This document shows, piece by piece, positions 41,245-49,979 of a DNA stretch of 64,000 nt (the stretch's first letter is position 1; every line of letters begins with the position of its first letter). The notes under the pieces are model-generated. The model saw nothing but the letters and a program-made list of their open reading frames with translations, made no database searches and was not told the origin of the DNA. This DNA is from an uncultured bacterium. Its GTDB lineage: Bacteria; Bacteroidota; Bacteroidia; Bacteroidales; Muribaculaceae. The DNA lies in NCBI GenBank assembly GCA_905214715.1, contig CAJMMT010000002.1, forward strand, positions 62,001-126,000, read 5' to 3'. A program made the translations under genes and the position numbers.

Positions 41245-42052
41245 AACCTATGGATACCTTAACGGTAGAGGAATTGACTTTGAGTTTGTAGTTGCTCTTG
41301 GAGTCGGTGAACTTGAACTCCTTGCTGTAGGCGGGGATGAAGTCAGTACCATACTGTACGCCCACATAGAATCTGTCGTAGGTGGCTACGGCACCGATCT
41401 GCCAACCCATCTGGAAAGCATTCCATTTGTAATTGTCCGGATCCGAGGTTGGATCTTCGGTGCTTATCTGATGTTTCTCGGGGACTTTTCCTTCTTTGAG
41501 ATTATCTTTCAGAAGATTGATCCACTCGGAATCATCCTCTAAGTTTTTCATCATGTCGTTGTATTGCTCGGGGAACTCACGTTTAAATTCCTGACCCTCA
41601 GCAGTAAGAGTAAGGTCGAAGTTCTTGCGTTTCTTCTGAACGAAGTTGAACTTGAAGTTGATACCGATGTAGGGAGTGAATGCGAACTTCTCGTTGGCCT
41701 GATAGCGGTATGCGTAGTTGATGGGTATCTGCAGATACATTCCCTGACGCTTCAGGCTCTCAGTCATGTTGTAATAGTAATCTTCCTCCTCGACATATTT
41801 TGTCTCGGCGAAACCCATGTTGAAGTTAAGTCCGGCCTCGATGAAGTTGCTTCCCTTGATGTTGAAGCCGTGGATGTAGTCTATGGAACCGCCGTAGAGG
41901 TTGAAGTTCTTTCCCTTGAAGTCTTTTCCATACTCGTTGTTGTAGGAATAACGGTTCACGCTGTAGGAAAGACCTACACGGTTGTAGTCATCGGCCGCTG
42001 CCGTAAGAGAGCAAGCGAAAGCCAACGATGCAAAAAGAATTGCTTTTTTCAT
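41234..42052 (-). CDS. outer-membrane beta-barrel protein (PorT-like)
   Basis: 272 residues, signal peptide MKKAILFASLAFACSLTAAA. Strands alternate as in OMP_b-brl_2/PorT-like proteins: NRVGLSYSVNRYSYN, FIEAGLNFNMGFAET, MYLQIPINYAYRYQ, FAFTPYIGINFKFNFVQKK, GWQIGAVATYDRFYVGVQYG, STVKVSIGYEF with a C-terminal Phe. The loop between strands is long and charged. Overlaps the small lipoprotein gene by 11 bases, so they are probably one unit and may be read through from the vWA gene 143 bases upstream. Confidence 0.82.
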   Translation of the reverse strand: MKKAILFASLAFACSLTAAADDYNRVGLSYSVNRYSYNNEYGKDFKGKNFNLYGGSIDYIHGFNIKGSNFIEAGLNFNMGFAETKYVEEEDYYYNMTESLKRQGMYLQIPINYAYRYQANEKFAFTPYIGINFKFNFVQKKRKNFDLTLTAEGQEFKREFPEQYNDMMKNLEDDSEWINLLKDNLKEGKVPEKHQISTEDPTSDPDNYKWNAFQMGWQIGAVATYDRFYVGVQYGTDFIPAYSKEFKFTDSKSNYKLKVNSSTVKVSIGYEF

Positions 42053-42102
42053 AAATTCAAATGCTTTAGTTTTTTGATGTTAGAAAGTATTTGTATCATC
42101 CT

Positions 42103-42177
42103 GACAGTTGACTAAATCAAATTAAGGTAATCTCCAAACCTTTAACTTATATACCCTATTCAATCTAATCAACTGTC
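42103..42177 (-). other. inverted repeat between the vWA and barrel genes
   Basis: GACAGTTGA (42103-42111) and TCAACTGTC (42169-42177) flank a 57-nt AT-rich loop. It may be a processing site or regulator-binding site. No T run, so a poor terminator. No -7 box for the barrel gene was found. Confidence 0.4.
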
Positions 42178-42195
42178 GGGATATCTTTTTTAAAA

Positions 42196-43416
42196 CTACG
42201 GGCGATAGAATCTTACAGTAAAGTTACGCACTGCCGCCACGCTCTTGTTGGGGGTAAGAACCGTTATCCTGACGTTATGGGACTTGCCGTCAAGCTTATC
42301 CTCTATGTTGGTGAAGCGCAGTATATAGCTGTTCTGCATGGCACCGGTAACAGGAAGCGAGTTCAAAGTAACTCCGCTGAAATTTCCGGGAGCGAATATA
42401 GTGGTACCTCCTGTATAATCCGACATCAGCCAAGGTGCGTCTCCATACCGTTTTCCGCTGACTGACTCCTTATTTCCACTAAATACGGTGTGTACAGTAC
42501 CCTGTTGAGCACTCCAGGAGGTTTTAAGATAGTTCACTTTTAAACCTTCGGATGTACCATGATAATTTGCATCATCTGTGAAATTCACATATATTCTATT
42601 AGCGTTTTTTCTGAAGGAAAAATTCTCATCTGCAAATCTCAAAGCTTGTATCCCACACTCTCCACCGGCTTTACTATATTGACTTAATTGGCTAAGTCTT
42701 TGCAAATTGGATGCATCAGGACCATAATAACCGACTGTTCTACTTGTACCCGACGAACGACTAAAGTACTGACTCAGTGTACTTGCATCCGAAATATTCA
42801 ATGCTCCGCTGACACCATAATTATTCTCAAGATATGAATAATTATTAGATCCTACGTTATGTCCATAACCTACACAGCCGAATTTTATATCCAACCCGGA
42901 ATTCTGGAGTTTGGTGGACCATGCAATAATATCGCGAGCTATGGCGTCAGCTTCGTCGCTCATCGAACCGGAATTGTCAACAAGAAAGACAAGATCTACA
43001 AGGCGGGCGCGGTCGGAGCCTTCCGCGTCTCCGTTATTGTAGACTTTAACACCTTTCGGCTGGCCGTCCACATCAAGCCATACGTTCTGGTTGGGTTCTC
43101 CCGTGCCATAAAGTTTTATCCACTCTTTGCTGACCGGGTCCATGATACCCGTCAGGTCGACATTCATAACCACTACACCGTTCTCATCTACCGGAATTGC
43201 CGATATATTGGCGATCGTGGTCGTCATATCATCCTCCGACACCCCGGGAGTTTCTCCGGCCATGCTGTCGTCAGGAATGTCGGTATTGCCGAAATAACGG
43301 AATACCTCGCCCGGGAGCTGAATCGTTTCAGAGCCATCCTCAAGGCATGATGTCAAGGATAGAAGACAGGCGGCCGACATTGTTACGGCCATTACCTTTA
43401 AGTTTCTTTTAATCAT
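42196..43416 (-). CDS. von Willebrand factor A domain lipoprotein
   Basis: 406 residues from ATG 43416; a TTG three codons upstream is less likely. The signal peptide MIKRNLKVMAVTMSAACLLSLTSC has a lipobox. A vWA domain begins near residue 140 with the MIDAS motif VFLVDNSGSMSDE and continues with TKLQNSGLDIKFGCVGYG and RIYVNFTDDANYHG. A C-terminal beta-rich domain (SHNVRITVLTPNKSVAAVRNFTVRF) follows. It begins 14 bases after the OmpA gene, so the pair is co-transcribed. It may bind a metal-dependent ligand at the cell surface; partner unknown. Confidence 0.85.
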   Translation of the reverse strand: MIKRNLKVMAVTMSAACLLSLTSCLEDGSETIQLPGEVFRYFGNTDIPDDSMAGETPGVSEDDMTTTIANISAIPVDENGVVVMNVDLTGIMDPVSKEWIKLYGTGEPNQNVWLDVDGQPKGVKVYNNGDAEGSDRARLVDLVFLVDNSGSMSDEADAIARDIIAWSTKLQNSGLDIKFGCVGYGHNVGSNNYSYLENNYGVSGALNISDASTLSQYFSRSSGTSRTVGYYGPDASNLQRLSQLSQYSKAGGECGIQALRFADENFSFRKNANRIYVNFTDDANYHGTSEGLKVNYLKTSWSAQQGTVHTVFSGNKESVSGKRYGDAPWLMSDYTGGTTIFAPGNFSGVTLNSLPVTGAMQNSYILRFTNIEDKLDGKSHNVRITVLTPNKSVAAVRNFTVRFYRP

Positions 43417-43430
43417 AATAATCAAGAGTA

Positions 43431-44774
43431 TTATTCTATATCAAATTCTACACGACGGTTCAGTCTGCGTCCCGCTTCCGTGTCGTTGGTGGCGCAGGGA
43501 CGGCTGGAACCATAACTGGCGCTCGTTATCCTGTTTGACGGCACTCCCTGACGTTTAAGGTACTCCACAACCGCGTTAGCACGCTCGCGGGAAAGCTCGG
43601 CGTTGCGCTCGACTGTGCCGGTATTGTCAGTGTGGCCCATTACCTTCACCTTGGCTCCGGAGCGTTTCAGCAAATCCGCCAGTTTGTCAAGATATTTGAA
43701 CGAGCGGGGTTTGATCACCGACTTGTTCAGGTCGAACTGCACATCTTCAATAGAACAGATGCGTTTCCCTTCGATCGGCATTCCATTGTCGAGCATTCCA
43801 AGCACCTCCTCAAGCGAATAGCAGGGTTTCAGTTCATATCCTGTCTCCACCTCTTTCTTTTCCTCTACCACTACAGGTTCGATGACCGGCTCCGGTTCCG
43901 GTTCCGCGAATACTTCATGGGGCTTCTTCGAAGAGAAAACCGACAAGGGTATGCCGAGTGTCGCCTTGAGTTCCCACGATGAAAGCATTCTGGTTCCCTC
44001 AGCCTTGGTCGAACGGTCGGGCAGCAGCTGCGTTACAACCGGTACCTTGCCATCCTTTTCCTTGTCGGAATAGGTGTCGGTGAATCCATGCTGATAATTG
44101 GCCTCCAATCCTAAAAAGAAACGGGACCCGGATATGTTGAAATAGTAGTTGGCGCCCAATCCTATTGCGCCGGCGAACATCAGGGATTTGTAATTGGATT
44201 TCGACAGATCATAACGCACGCCCTCATATTGATGGTCGTTGTATTCCATCCGGGCATCCACATACCCTCCTTGGGCGAAACTCAATATCGGGGCCACATA
44301 TACATAGGGACGCACTTTCCATGAGTCCTTACCGAGAGTATAGATCAGAGGCACGCGGATGTCGAAGTATGTGGCTTTAAGACGGTAGACGAAATCATCG
44401 AGCCATACCTCATCATCCGGTTCATGATAATAGTATTCCTCATAAAAGCTTTCCAGACCCTTGCCGATGTTATTCAATCTTCCGCCTCTTGTAAGGAACG
44501 CGAATTCCGGACGCACGCCGAACATGCCATCCTTACCGAAGTTATACTGGCAGAAGAATGAGAACACACCCGAAAAATTGTTGTTATTGTCGGGATAAAG
44601 AGCCTTGTCGAGATCGGAGAAGCGCAGGCTGCTCCAGTTTGCGCCTCCGCTGACTCCGATATAGAAACCCTTTGTCGTGGGAGCCTCCACACTTTCCGCA
44701 TACTGGGCCGACATACTGACGGCGCATGCCGAAAGTATCAGGCCGGATGCATAAAAACGTAATTTAGAAATCAT
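43431..44774 (-). CDS. OmpA-family protein with N-terminal beta-barrel
   Basis: 447 residues, signal peptide then a PorT-like outer-membrane barrel (residues about 30-290). A proline/glutamate linker (EPEPEPVIEPVVVEEKKEVETG) leads to a C-terminal OmpA peptidoglycan-binding domain with VQFDLNKSVIKPRSFKYLDKLADLL, GHTDNTGTVERNAELSRERANAV and GRRLNRRVEFDIE. It would anchor the outer membrane to peptidoglycan. First structural gene after leader copy B, followed by the vWA lipoprotein. Confidence 0.9.
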   Translation of the reverse strand: MISKLRFYASGLILSACAVSMSAQYAESVEAPTTKGFYIGVSGGANWSSLRFSDLDKALYPDNNNNFSGVFSFFCQYNFGKDGMFGVRPEFAFLTRGGRLNNIGKGLESFYEEYYYHEPDDEVWLDDFVYRLKATYFDIRVPLIYTLGKDSWKVRPYVYVAPILSFAQGGYVDARMEYNDHQYEGVRYDLSKSNYKSLMFAGAIGLGANYYFNISGSRFFLGLEANYQHGFTDTYSDKEKDGKVPVVTQLLPDRSTKAEGTRMLSSWELKATLGIPLSVFSSKKPHEVFAEPEPEPVIEPVVVEEKKEVETGYELKPCYSLEEVLGMLDNGMPIEGKRICSIEDVQFDLNKSVIKPRSFKYLDKLADLLKRSGAKVKVMGHTDNTGTVERNAELSRERANAVVEYLKRQGVPSNRITSASYGSSRPCATNDTEAGRRLNRRVEFDIE

Positions 44775-44895
44775 AGATATTTGTAATAGTTAAACTTGCG
44801 ATTGTATATATAACCGTCTACAACACTCGATGCCGGGAATCCCGGTTATCATAACTTTGCCGGGGCAGTCTGAACATTACCTGTTCACATACCCA

Positions 44896-45193
44896 TCATG
44901 TATATACACAGGATAGTATCGTATTCCCGTGCGCGGGAACACAATACGGCTGGGATTCTGACCTTATGCTTAGACTTGAAAGGAGATTTTCACGGGCCAC
45001 TTCATAGCCGCATGGCATGCATCTGAAATCGGGTTGAGAATCGACCGATACCATTTCCATGATACCGGATGAAGTGGCAATAAGTAATAGAATAAAGACT
45101 GACACACACCAAACGCAATCGCGGCAGACTTGACGACCGTTATTGCGGTCATCAATTAACGCCTTTGCATACGGGGGGGGGTAACTGTCTCAT
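44896..45193 (-). pseudogene. short cysteine-rich ORF, leader copy B, frame-shifted at a C9 run
   Basis: From ATG 45193 the frame reads MRQLPPPVCKGVN and stops because of nine consecutive C. With eight (or eleven) C it would continue as ALIDDRNNGRQVCRDCVWCVSVFILLL..., a 98-residue product with a hydrophobic segment, an RCMPC motif and the end CVYT-stop at 44896. This frame aligns with leader copy A. Either phase-variable and currently off, decayed, or a homopolymer sequencing error. It lies upstream of the OmpA/vWA operon. Confidence 0.55.
45173..45181 (-). repeat. homopolymer of nine G (C on the coding strand)
   Basis: G9 on the plus strand within codons 5-7 of the short ORF. This is the longest G or C run I noticed in the window. 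Slipped-strand changes by one base would restore or break the reading frame. Confidence 0.9.
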
Positions 45194-45287
45194 TTATATT
45201 AAGTTAGCAATATCGTCAATAACAATACTTCTTGTTTGAACACTGAGTTTAAATCAATTTTCAGCGACAAGTGTTCTAAAACTTTTG

Positions 45288-45295
45288 CAAATATA
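45288..45295 (-). promoter_or_regulatory. -7 box of leader copy B and the OmpA/vWA operon
   Basis: TATATTTG on the minus strand, 95 bases from ATG 45193. No TTG at the right spacing. The surrounding sequence (TTCAGC.ACA...AAAAC...CAAATATA on the plus strand) matches that of leader copy A. Confidence 0.65.
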
Positions 45296-45327
45296 ATTAA
45301 AAATTCTTAACAACGGGCTATTTCGTT

Positions 45328-45372
45328 AAAAAAATCCCCGACCCGTGTGCCGAAACACTGCGGGGTCGGGGA
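45328..45372 (-). terminator. terminator of the DUF4301 gene
   Basis: Minus strand: CCCCGACCC...GGGTCGGGG stem followed by a T7 run. Strong intrinsic terminator between the DUF4301 operon and leader copy B. Confidence 0.92.
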
Positions 45373-45413
45373 ATATCATATACGATTCGCTTTGAATGCG
45401 CTTATCGTTTCTA

Positions 45414-46937
45414 TTACGACTGGTGGGCCGGACGCAGAAGATCGACTACGGTCTTCACCGGATTGAAGGTCGCTACCGGCACCTCCACCAGCACGGTGTT
45501 CCAATCGCTCATGGCTCCGTTCCAAAGGCCTGGAAGTTCAAGGGCCTTTATCTCCACACCCTCACGGCTTTTTATCGAGATAAAGCCCGTAGCCTTGTCG
45601 ACATACTCCGGAAGATTGAATTTCTTCCCTTCCCAGTTCTTGGTGCTCACAACAAGGTCTACCGGATTGAAATGGGTCGATTCCTTAAGCATCCTCATCG
45701 CATCGGCATCGGCGGGATCTATCTGCGACGACTCAAGTATCTGAGGTGAAACCGTACCGTCTGGATTCTCGGCAAGGAAAGGACCGCCACCAGGCTCCCC
45801 CTCGTTCTTCACCATACCGCACACGCGCACCGGACGGTTGAACTTGGAATAGAGATACTCCAGCTTCCCGTCGCGATCCATCCCGTCGGCCTTGTCGCCG
45901 GTAACGCAAAGGGTGTGGCGCAGGAACCGCAACATCTCCTCTATCTGATCGTCGGTAGGTTTTCCCTTCTTTATAAGATGGCAATAACGGCTTATCATCT
46001 CCTTAACGCCTACCAGCACTCCACCTATAACCTTCTTGAAGGTCAATGTAACCTGACGCTGCGAATCGGGCACGACATTGTCTATATTCTTTATGAATAT
46101 GACATCGGCATCCAGATCATTGAGGTTCTCTATCAAAGCACCGTGTCCGCCGGGACGGAAGAAAAGCTCACCGTTTTCCCTGTAGGGAGTGCCGTCGAGA
46201 TTCGCGGCTACAGTATCGGTCGATGGTTTCTGGACGCTGAGCGTTATGTCGTATTCGGCGCCATACTCATGCTCCAGTATTCCTTTCTTCTCTTCAAGTT
46301 TCACTTTTACCAGAGGCACATGGTCTTCCGACACGGTGAAGTGCAGACGTACCTTGCCGTCGGCACCCTTTGCATACTGGGCCCCCTCGGCCAGATGCTC
46401 CTCGATCGAGGTGCGCGATGTGCCCGGAACCTTATGGAACTGAAGCAACGCTTTGGGCAACTTGCCGTAGTTCATGCCGGAAGGAAGCAACAATGCCTCA
46501 ACCACATCCTTATATCGACCCTCTTTCACAAGTGTGTCGACGCTCTTCCCAAACAGCTGTATGGTAGCGAAATTCAGACGGGGAAAGAAAGCGAATCGCT
46601 CTATGTCGGTAAAGAACTCCCTCATGAAGTCGGTCTCCGGTTTGGAATTCTTGCCGTTAAGGAACTCATATAAGTTCTTGAACATTCTCGATGCGGCACC
46701 CGAAGCCGGAACCATCTTCAGCACTCTTGCGCCGGATGCCAGATATTTCTCCCACATCTCCACACTCTGCTGTTCGAGTTCCGGAGTAACCACCGTTATA
46801 CCGTGACCGGGAGTAGCCGGAGCCTCTATACGCAGATAGGGGAATCCGTCGGCGAGCATGGTAAGTTCTTCCGCAAGTTTCTCTTCACTGATACCTTTCC
46901 GGGACAGCAATTCCCGGTCTTGAGTAGTCAAATCCAT
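45414..46937 (-). CDS. DUF4301 family protein
   Basis: 507 residues, cytosolic, no signal peptide. Resembles DUF4301 over its whole length; it opens with TTQDRELLSRKGISEEKLAEEL, then VLKMVPASGAASRMFKNL, which looks like the nucleotide-binding loop of sugar nucleotidyltransferases (inference). The family is confined largely to Bacteroidota and has no settled function. Last gene of a minus-strand run with the lipoprotein, relA and the hydrolase; 74-base gap to the preceding gene. Confidence 0.85.
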   Translation of the reverse strand: MDLTTQDRELLSRKGISEEKLAEELTMLADGFPYLRIEAPATPGHGITVVTPELEQQSVEMWEKYLASGARVLKMVPASGAASRMFKNLYEFLNGKNSKPETDFMREFFTDIERFAFFPRLNFATIQLFGKSVDTLVKEGRYKDVVEALLLPSGMNYGKLPKALLQFHKVPGTSRTSIEEHLAEGAQYAKGADGKVRLHFTVSEDHVPLVKVKLEEKKGILEHEYGAEYDITLSVQKPSTDTVAANLDGTPYRENGELFFRPGGHGALIENLNDLDADVIFIKNIDNVVPDSQRQVTLTFKKVIGGVLVGVKEMISRYCHLIKKGKPTDDQIEEMLRFLRHTLCVTGDKADGMDRDGKLEYLYSKFNRPVRVCGMVKNEGEPGGGPFLAENPDGTVSPQILESSQIDPADADAMRMLKESTHFNPVDLVVSTKNWEGKKFNLPEYVDKATGFISIKSREGVEIKALELPGLWNGAMSDWNTVLVEVPVATFNPVKTVVDLLRPAHQS

Positions 46938-47011
46938 GGTTTGTATCTTTATTTTGGTTTGTAGAGGGCGGTGTCAGGGTATTAATACAAGTGCCGCCCG
47001 AAATATGAGTA

Positions 47012-47740
47012 TCAATCTTCGCCATTCTTCTGCACCTCGCGGCTTTCAAGCATCGAAAGCTTGCGGCCGAGAAGCAGCAGCCGCTTTTCCGAAAGTAGCG
47101 TTTCGCGTCTTGTATGGGCCAGTTGCCCGGCAAGAAGCAATGCCTTGGCCTGGGGTTCCGACAAAGTCGTTTCACCTACCTGGCGGCCGCCATCGAAATA
47201 TGTTACCGTTACCTTACCCTCCATTGTCGCCAGAGAGGAAGCTATCGAGTCGATATCGCGACCCGAGAAAGCGACGGTAGTGATGTTGCCGCTGCGATAG
47301 TTCAACGCCTGGTCGGGAACTACATCATGAGTGCGTAATTTCATGTCGCCACCGCTTATGGCGATTCCGGTAAACCTTGGTCCTGAAAGCACAGCTACGA
47401 GTTCAAGCTGTTCATTGGCCATAAGCCTCGCCCCGAGACCGGTGGAAGTCAAGGGATAGCTGTACCCCTTCACCGACGGAAGGTAATATTTTTCAACTTC
47501 GCGCGGATTGTCAATGCAACGGAATTCACCTAACAGACGGTCGGTCTCCGACCTCAGACTCTCAAGGCGGCTCTTCACCGAATCTGTCTGTCTACGCACC
47601 GACGCCACACTGTCGGTCAGCGATGCCTCCCACTGTCTGCGTTGCTCGGCCACACGTTCCTTGGCCGACTTGTCGGCGCACGAGCCGAGAACTGCAGCAA
47701 GCGCCAAGGCTGTTCCGGCTATAGATATGAGTTTATTCAT
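47012..47740 (-). CDS. hypothetical lipoprotein with coiled coil
   Basis: 242 residues; lipobox LGSC after a signal peptide (MNKLISIAGTALALAAV). Residues 25-75 form a charged coiled coil (AEQRRQWEASLTDSVASVRRQTDSVKSRLESLRSETDRLL). The C-terminal half is beta-rich, then helical. I know similar uncharacterised proteins in Bacteroidales but no function. It starts 19 bases after the relA gene and is probably co-transcribed with it. Confidence 0.75.
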   Translation of the reverse strand: MNKLISIAGTALALAAVLGSCADKSAKERVAEQRRQWEASLTDSVASVRRQTDSVKSRLESLRSETDRLLGEFRCIDNPREVEKYYLPSVKGYSYPLTSTGLGARLMANEQLELVAVLSGPRFTGIAISGGDMKLRTHDVVPDQALNYRSGNITTVAFSGRDIDSIASSLATMEGKVTVTYFDGGRQVGETTLSEPQAKALLLAGQLAHTRRETLLSEKRLLLLGRKLSMLESREVQKNGED

Positions 47741-47759
47741 TGAAGTGATTTAAACTTCT

Positions 47760-49973
47760 TTATCTGGTTATATCCTTTATTCCCTTCACAGTCTTTATCT
47801 TCTTTATCACGGCGGAAAGAGCCTGCTGATCGCTCACGCCGAGCGTAAGGAATCCCTGAAACAGACCATCGTTGGAATTTACCGAAAGATTCCTGAGCTG
47901 CACACCGCTCTCTTTCGATATTATGGATGTTATCGTGGCCACGATTCCTATATCGTCAGTGCCCACTATCCGCAGAGTGGCCGGGAGCATACCTCCTCCC
48001 TTTCCGCTCCAGTTCACCCTTATAAGTCTGTAAGGATATCTATCTTTTATGTTAGGCGCGTTGGGGCAGCTGCTTTTGTGTATCTTCACCACACCGTCGG
48101 CCGATATAAAGCCGAACACGTCGTCGCCATACACGGGATTGCAGCATTTCGCGAACCGGTAGGAAAGACCGTTTATGGCTTTTTCCCCTATTACAAGAAC
48201 GTCGTCCGAGGGGCGGTCAGTATTTTCATGCACCACAAATTCTTCGGCCGACACTTTTTCATTCTCCTTCTCGGGGGCCACGAAAGCCATATATTGACCG
48301 AGCACCCTCCCCACATCGAGGCGCCCCTCGGCCATATCGGCATAGAAATCGTTGGCGAATTTATAGCCTGACTTCTTTATCAGCTTCATGAGCTGCGCCT
48401 CGTCTATCTCGATCTTGCGGTTCTTGGCACGCCGTGCCAGCTGCTCCTTGCCCAATTCGGCTTTCTGCAGTTTCTCTTCGTTAAGTTTCTGCTTTATCTT
48501 GTTGCGGCTCTTGGTCGAGACAACTATATTGAGCCAGTCGGGCTTGGGACTCTGGGAAGCCGAAGTTACAATCTCTACCGTGTCGCCCGACTGTATCTTG
48601 TAATTTATCTTACGGTGGGCGCCGTTGACAATCGCTCCCGAGCAATGGGCCCCGACATTGGAGTGAATGAGGAAAGCGAAATCGAGCACCGTGGCCCCCG
48701 CCGGAAGACGGAAAAGATCCCCTTTCGGAGTGAATGCGAATACCTCGCGGGTATATATATCCATGCGCATATCTTTCATCAGCTGCATCGGTCCCGATTC
48801 AGCTGTTTCGAGAATATCGCGTATATTGTTCATCCACTGGTCTGTGGAATCCCCTTTACCACCTTTATACCGCCAGTGGGCCGCAAGTCCCTTTTCGGCC
48901 ACAAGGTCCATGCGGCGGGTACGGAACTGCACCTCCACCCACTTCGACCCGGGCCCCATAACGGTGGCGTGAAGACTCTCGTAGCCGTTGCTCTTGGGTA
49001 TCGAGATCCAGTCGCGCATACGCGCCGGATTGGGGGTATACATGTCGGCGAGTATCGAGTAGGCGAGCCAGCAGTCGCTTTTCTCTTTTTCCGGAGCGGA
49101 ATCGAGTATTACCCTGATGGCGAAAAGATCGTAGATTCTGTCAAGATCCACCTTCTGCTTGCGCATCTTGGCCCATATCGACGATATGCTTTTCGTACGT
49201 CCTTTAACGTCGAACTTCAGACCGGCACCTTCGAGTCTGGCCTTCACAGGTTCTATGAACGACGCTATATAGGCATCCCTCGAACGTTTGGTCTCATTCA
49301 GTTTTCTGGCTATCTGGGTGTATATCTCGCGGTTGGTATATTTAAGCGAGAGATCTTCAAGCTCTCCTTTTATCTTGTAGAGTCCGAGCCTGTGGGCCAG
49401 CTGGGCATACAGGCAATTCGCCTCGAAAGCCACATTCCTCACCCATTCCTGATCAGGGTGCAGGTTTATGGAGCGCATCAGCACCAGATTCCGCACTATC
49501 ATGATTATGATTACGCGTATGTCGTCGGCAAGTGAAAGCATAAGCCCGCGGAAATTATCCTGATCTATGGCCGCGTTACGTGAACTGAAACGGCTCACCG
49601 CCTGCATCCCTTTTAGCAAAGAGGAGACATCATCTCCCCACTCTTGCGCCACCTCTTCAAGTCCGAAAGCTCCATCGGCATAAAGAGGATAAAGACCTAT
49701 GGCCAGCAATATGTTGTGGTCCGCGTCAATCTGATCGGCAAAAAGCACCGCTGTTCTCAGGGTCTGCAATGCCTTGCAAAGCCCCTTGTCGTCGTGTGCG
49801 TCAAGTCCGCTTTTCAGATTTTTCGAAAGCATGGCCCGGAACCTCTTCCGTTCATCCTTTCCGAAACTGGATTCTGTCTTGTCGCCAAGCTCGTAATAGA
49901 GAGTCAGGAATTCCCTTCTCTCCGATATATTCATAATGTCGGCGGCCGAGGCCGCCATCGTCTGGATTTCCAT
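47760..49973 (-). CDS. relA: RelA/SpoT-family (p)ppGpp synthetase, hydrolase domain degenerate
   Basis: 737 residues. The N-terminal HD region (about 30-190) has lost the HD pair, and the usual DRLHNMRT segment reads VRNLVLMRS, so hydrolysis is unlikely. The synthetase domain is intact: GRTKSISSIWAKMRKQ, YDLFAIRVI, RDWISIPKSNGYESLHATV, EVQFRT...AEKGLAAHWRYK. Then TGS (REVFAFTPKGDLFRLPAGATVLDFAF), a zinc-finger-like CCNPVYGDDVFGFI, and a C-terminal ACT domain. Produces the stringent-response alarmone. A SpoT-type hydrolase would have to be encoded elsewhere. Confidence 0.9.
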   Translation of the reverse strand: MEIQTMAASAADIMNISERREFLTLYYELGDKTESSFGKDERKRFRAMLSKNLKSGLDAHDDKGLCKALQTLRTAVLFADQIDADHNILLAIGLYPLYADGAFGLEEVAQEWGDDVSSLLKGMQAVSRFSSRNAAIDQDNFRGLMLSLADDIRVIIIMIVRNLVLMRSINLHPDQEWVRNVAFEANCLYAQLAHRLGLYKIKGELEDLSLKYTNREIYTQIARKLNETKRSRDAYIASFIEPVKARLEGAGLKFDVKGRTKSISSIWAKMRKQKVDLDRIYDLFAIRVILDSAPEKEKSDCWLAYSILADMYTPNPARMRDWISIPKSNGYESLHATVMGPGSKWVEVQFRTRRMDLVAEKGLAAHWRYKGGKGDSTDQWMNNIRDILETAESGPMQLMKDMRMDIYTREVFAFTPKGDLFRLPAGATVLDFAFLIHSNVGAHCSGAIVNGAHRKINYKIQSGDTVEIVTSASQSPKPDWLNIVVSTKSRNKIKQKLNEEKLQKAELGKEQLARRAKNRKIEIDEAQLMKLIKKSGYKFANDFYADMAEGRLDVGRVLGQYMAFVAPEKENEKVSAEEFVVHENTDRPSDDVLVIGEKAINGLSYRFAKCCNPVYGDDVFGFISADGVVKIHKSSCPNAPNIKDRYPYRLIRVNWSGKGGGMLPATLRIVGTDDIGIVATITSIISKESGVQLRNLSVNSNDGLFQGFLTLGVSDQQALSAVIKKIKTVKGIKDITR

Positions 49974-49979
49974 AGAGGG

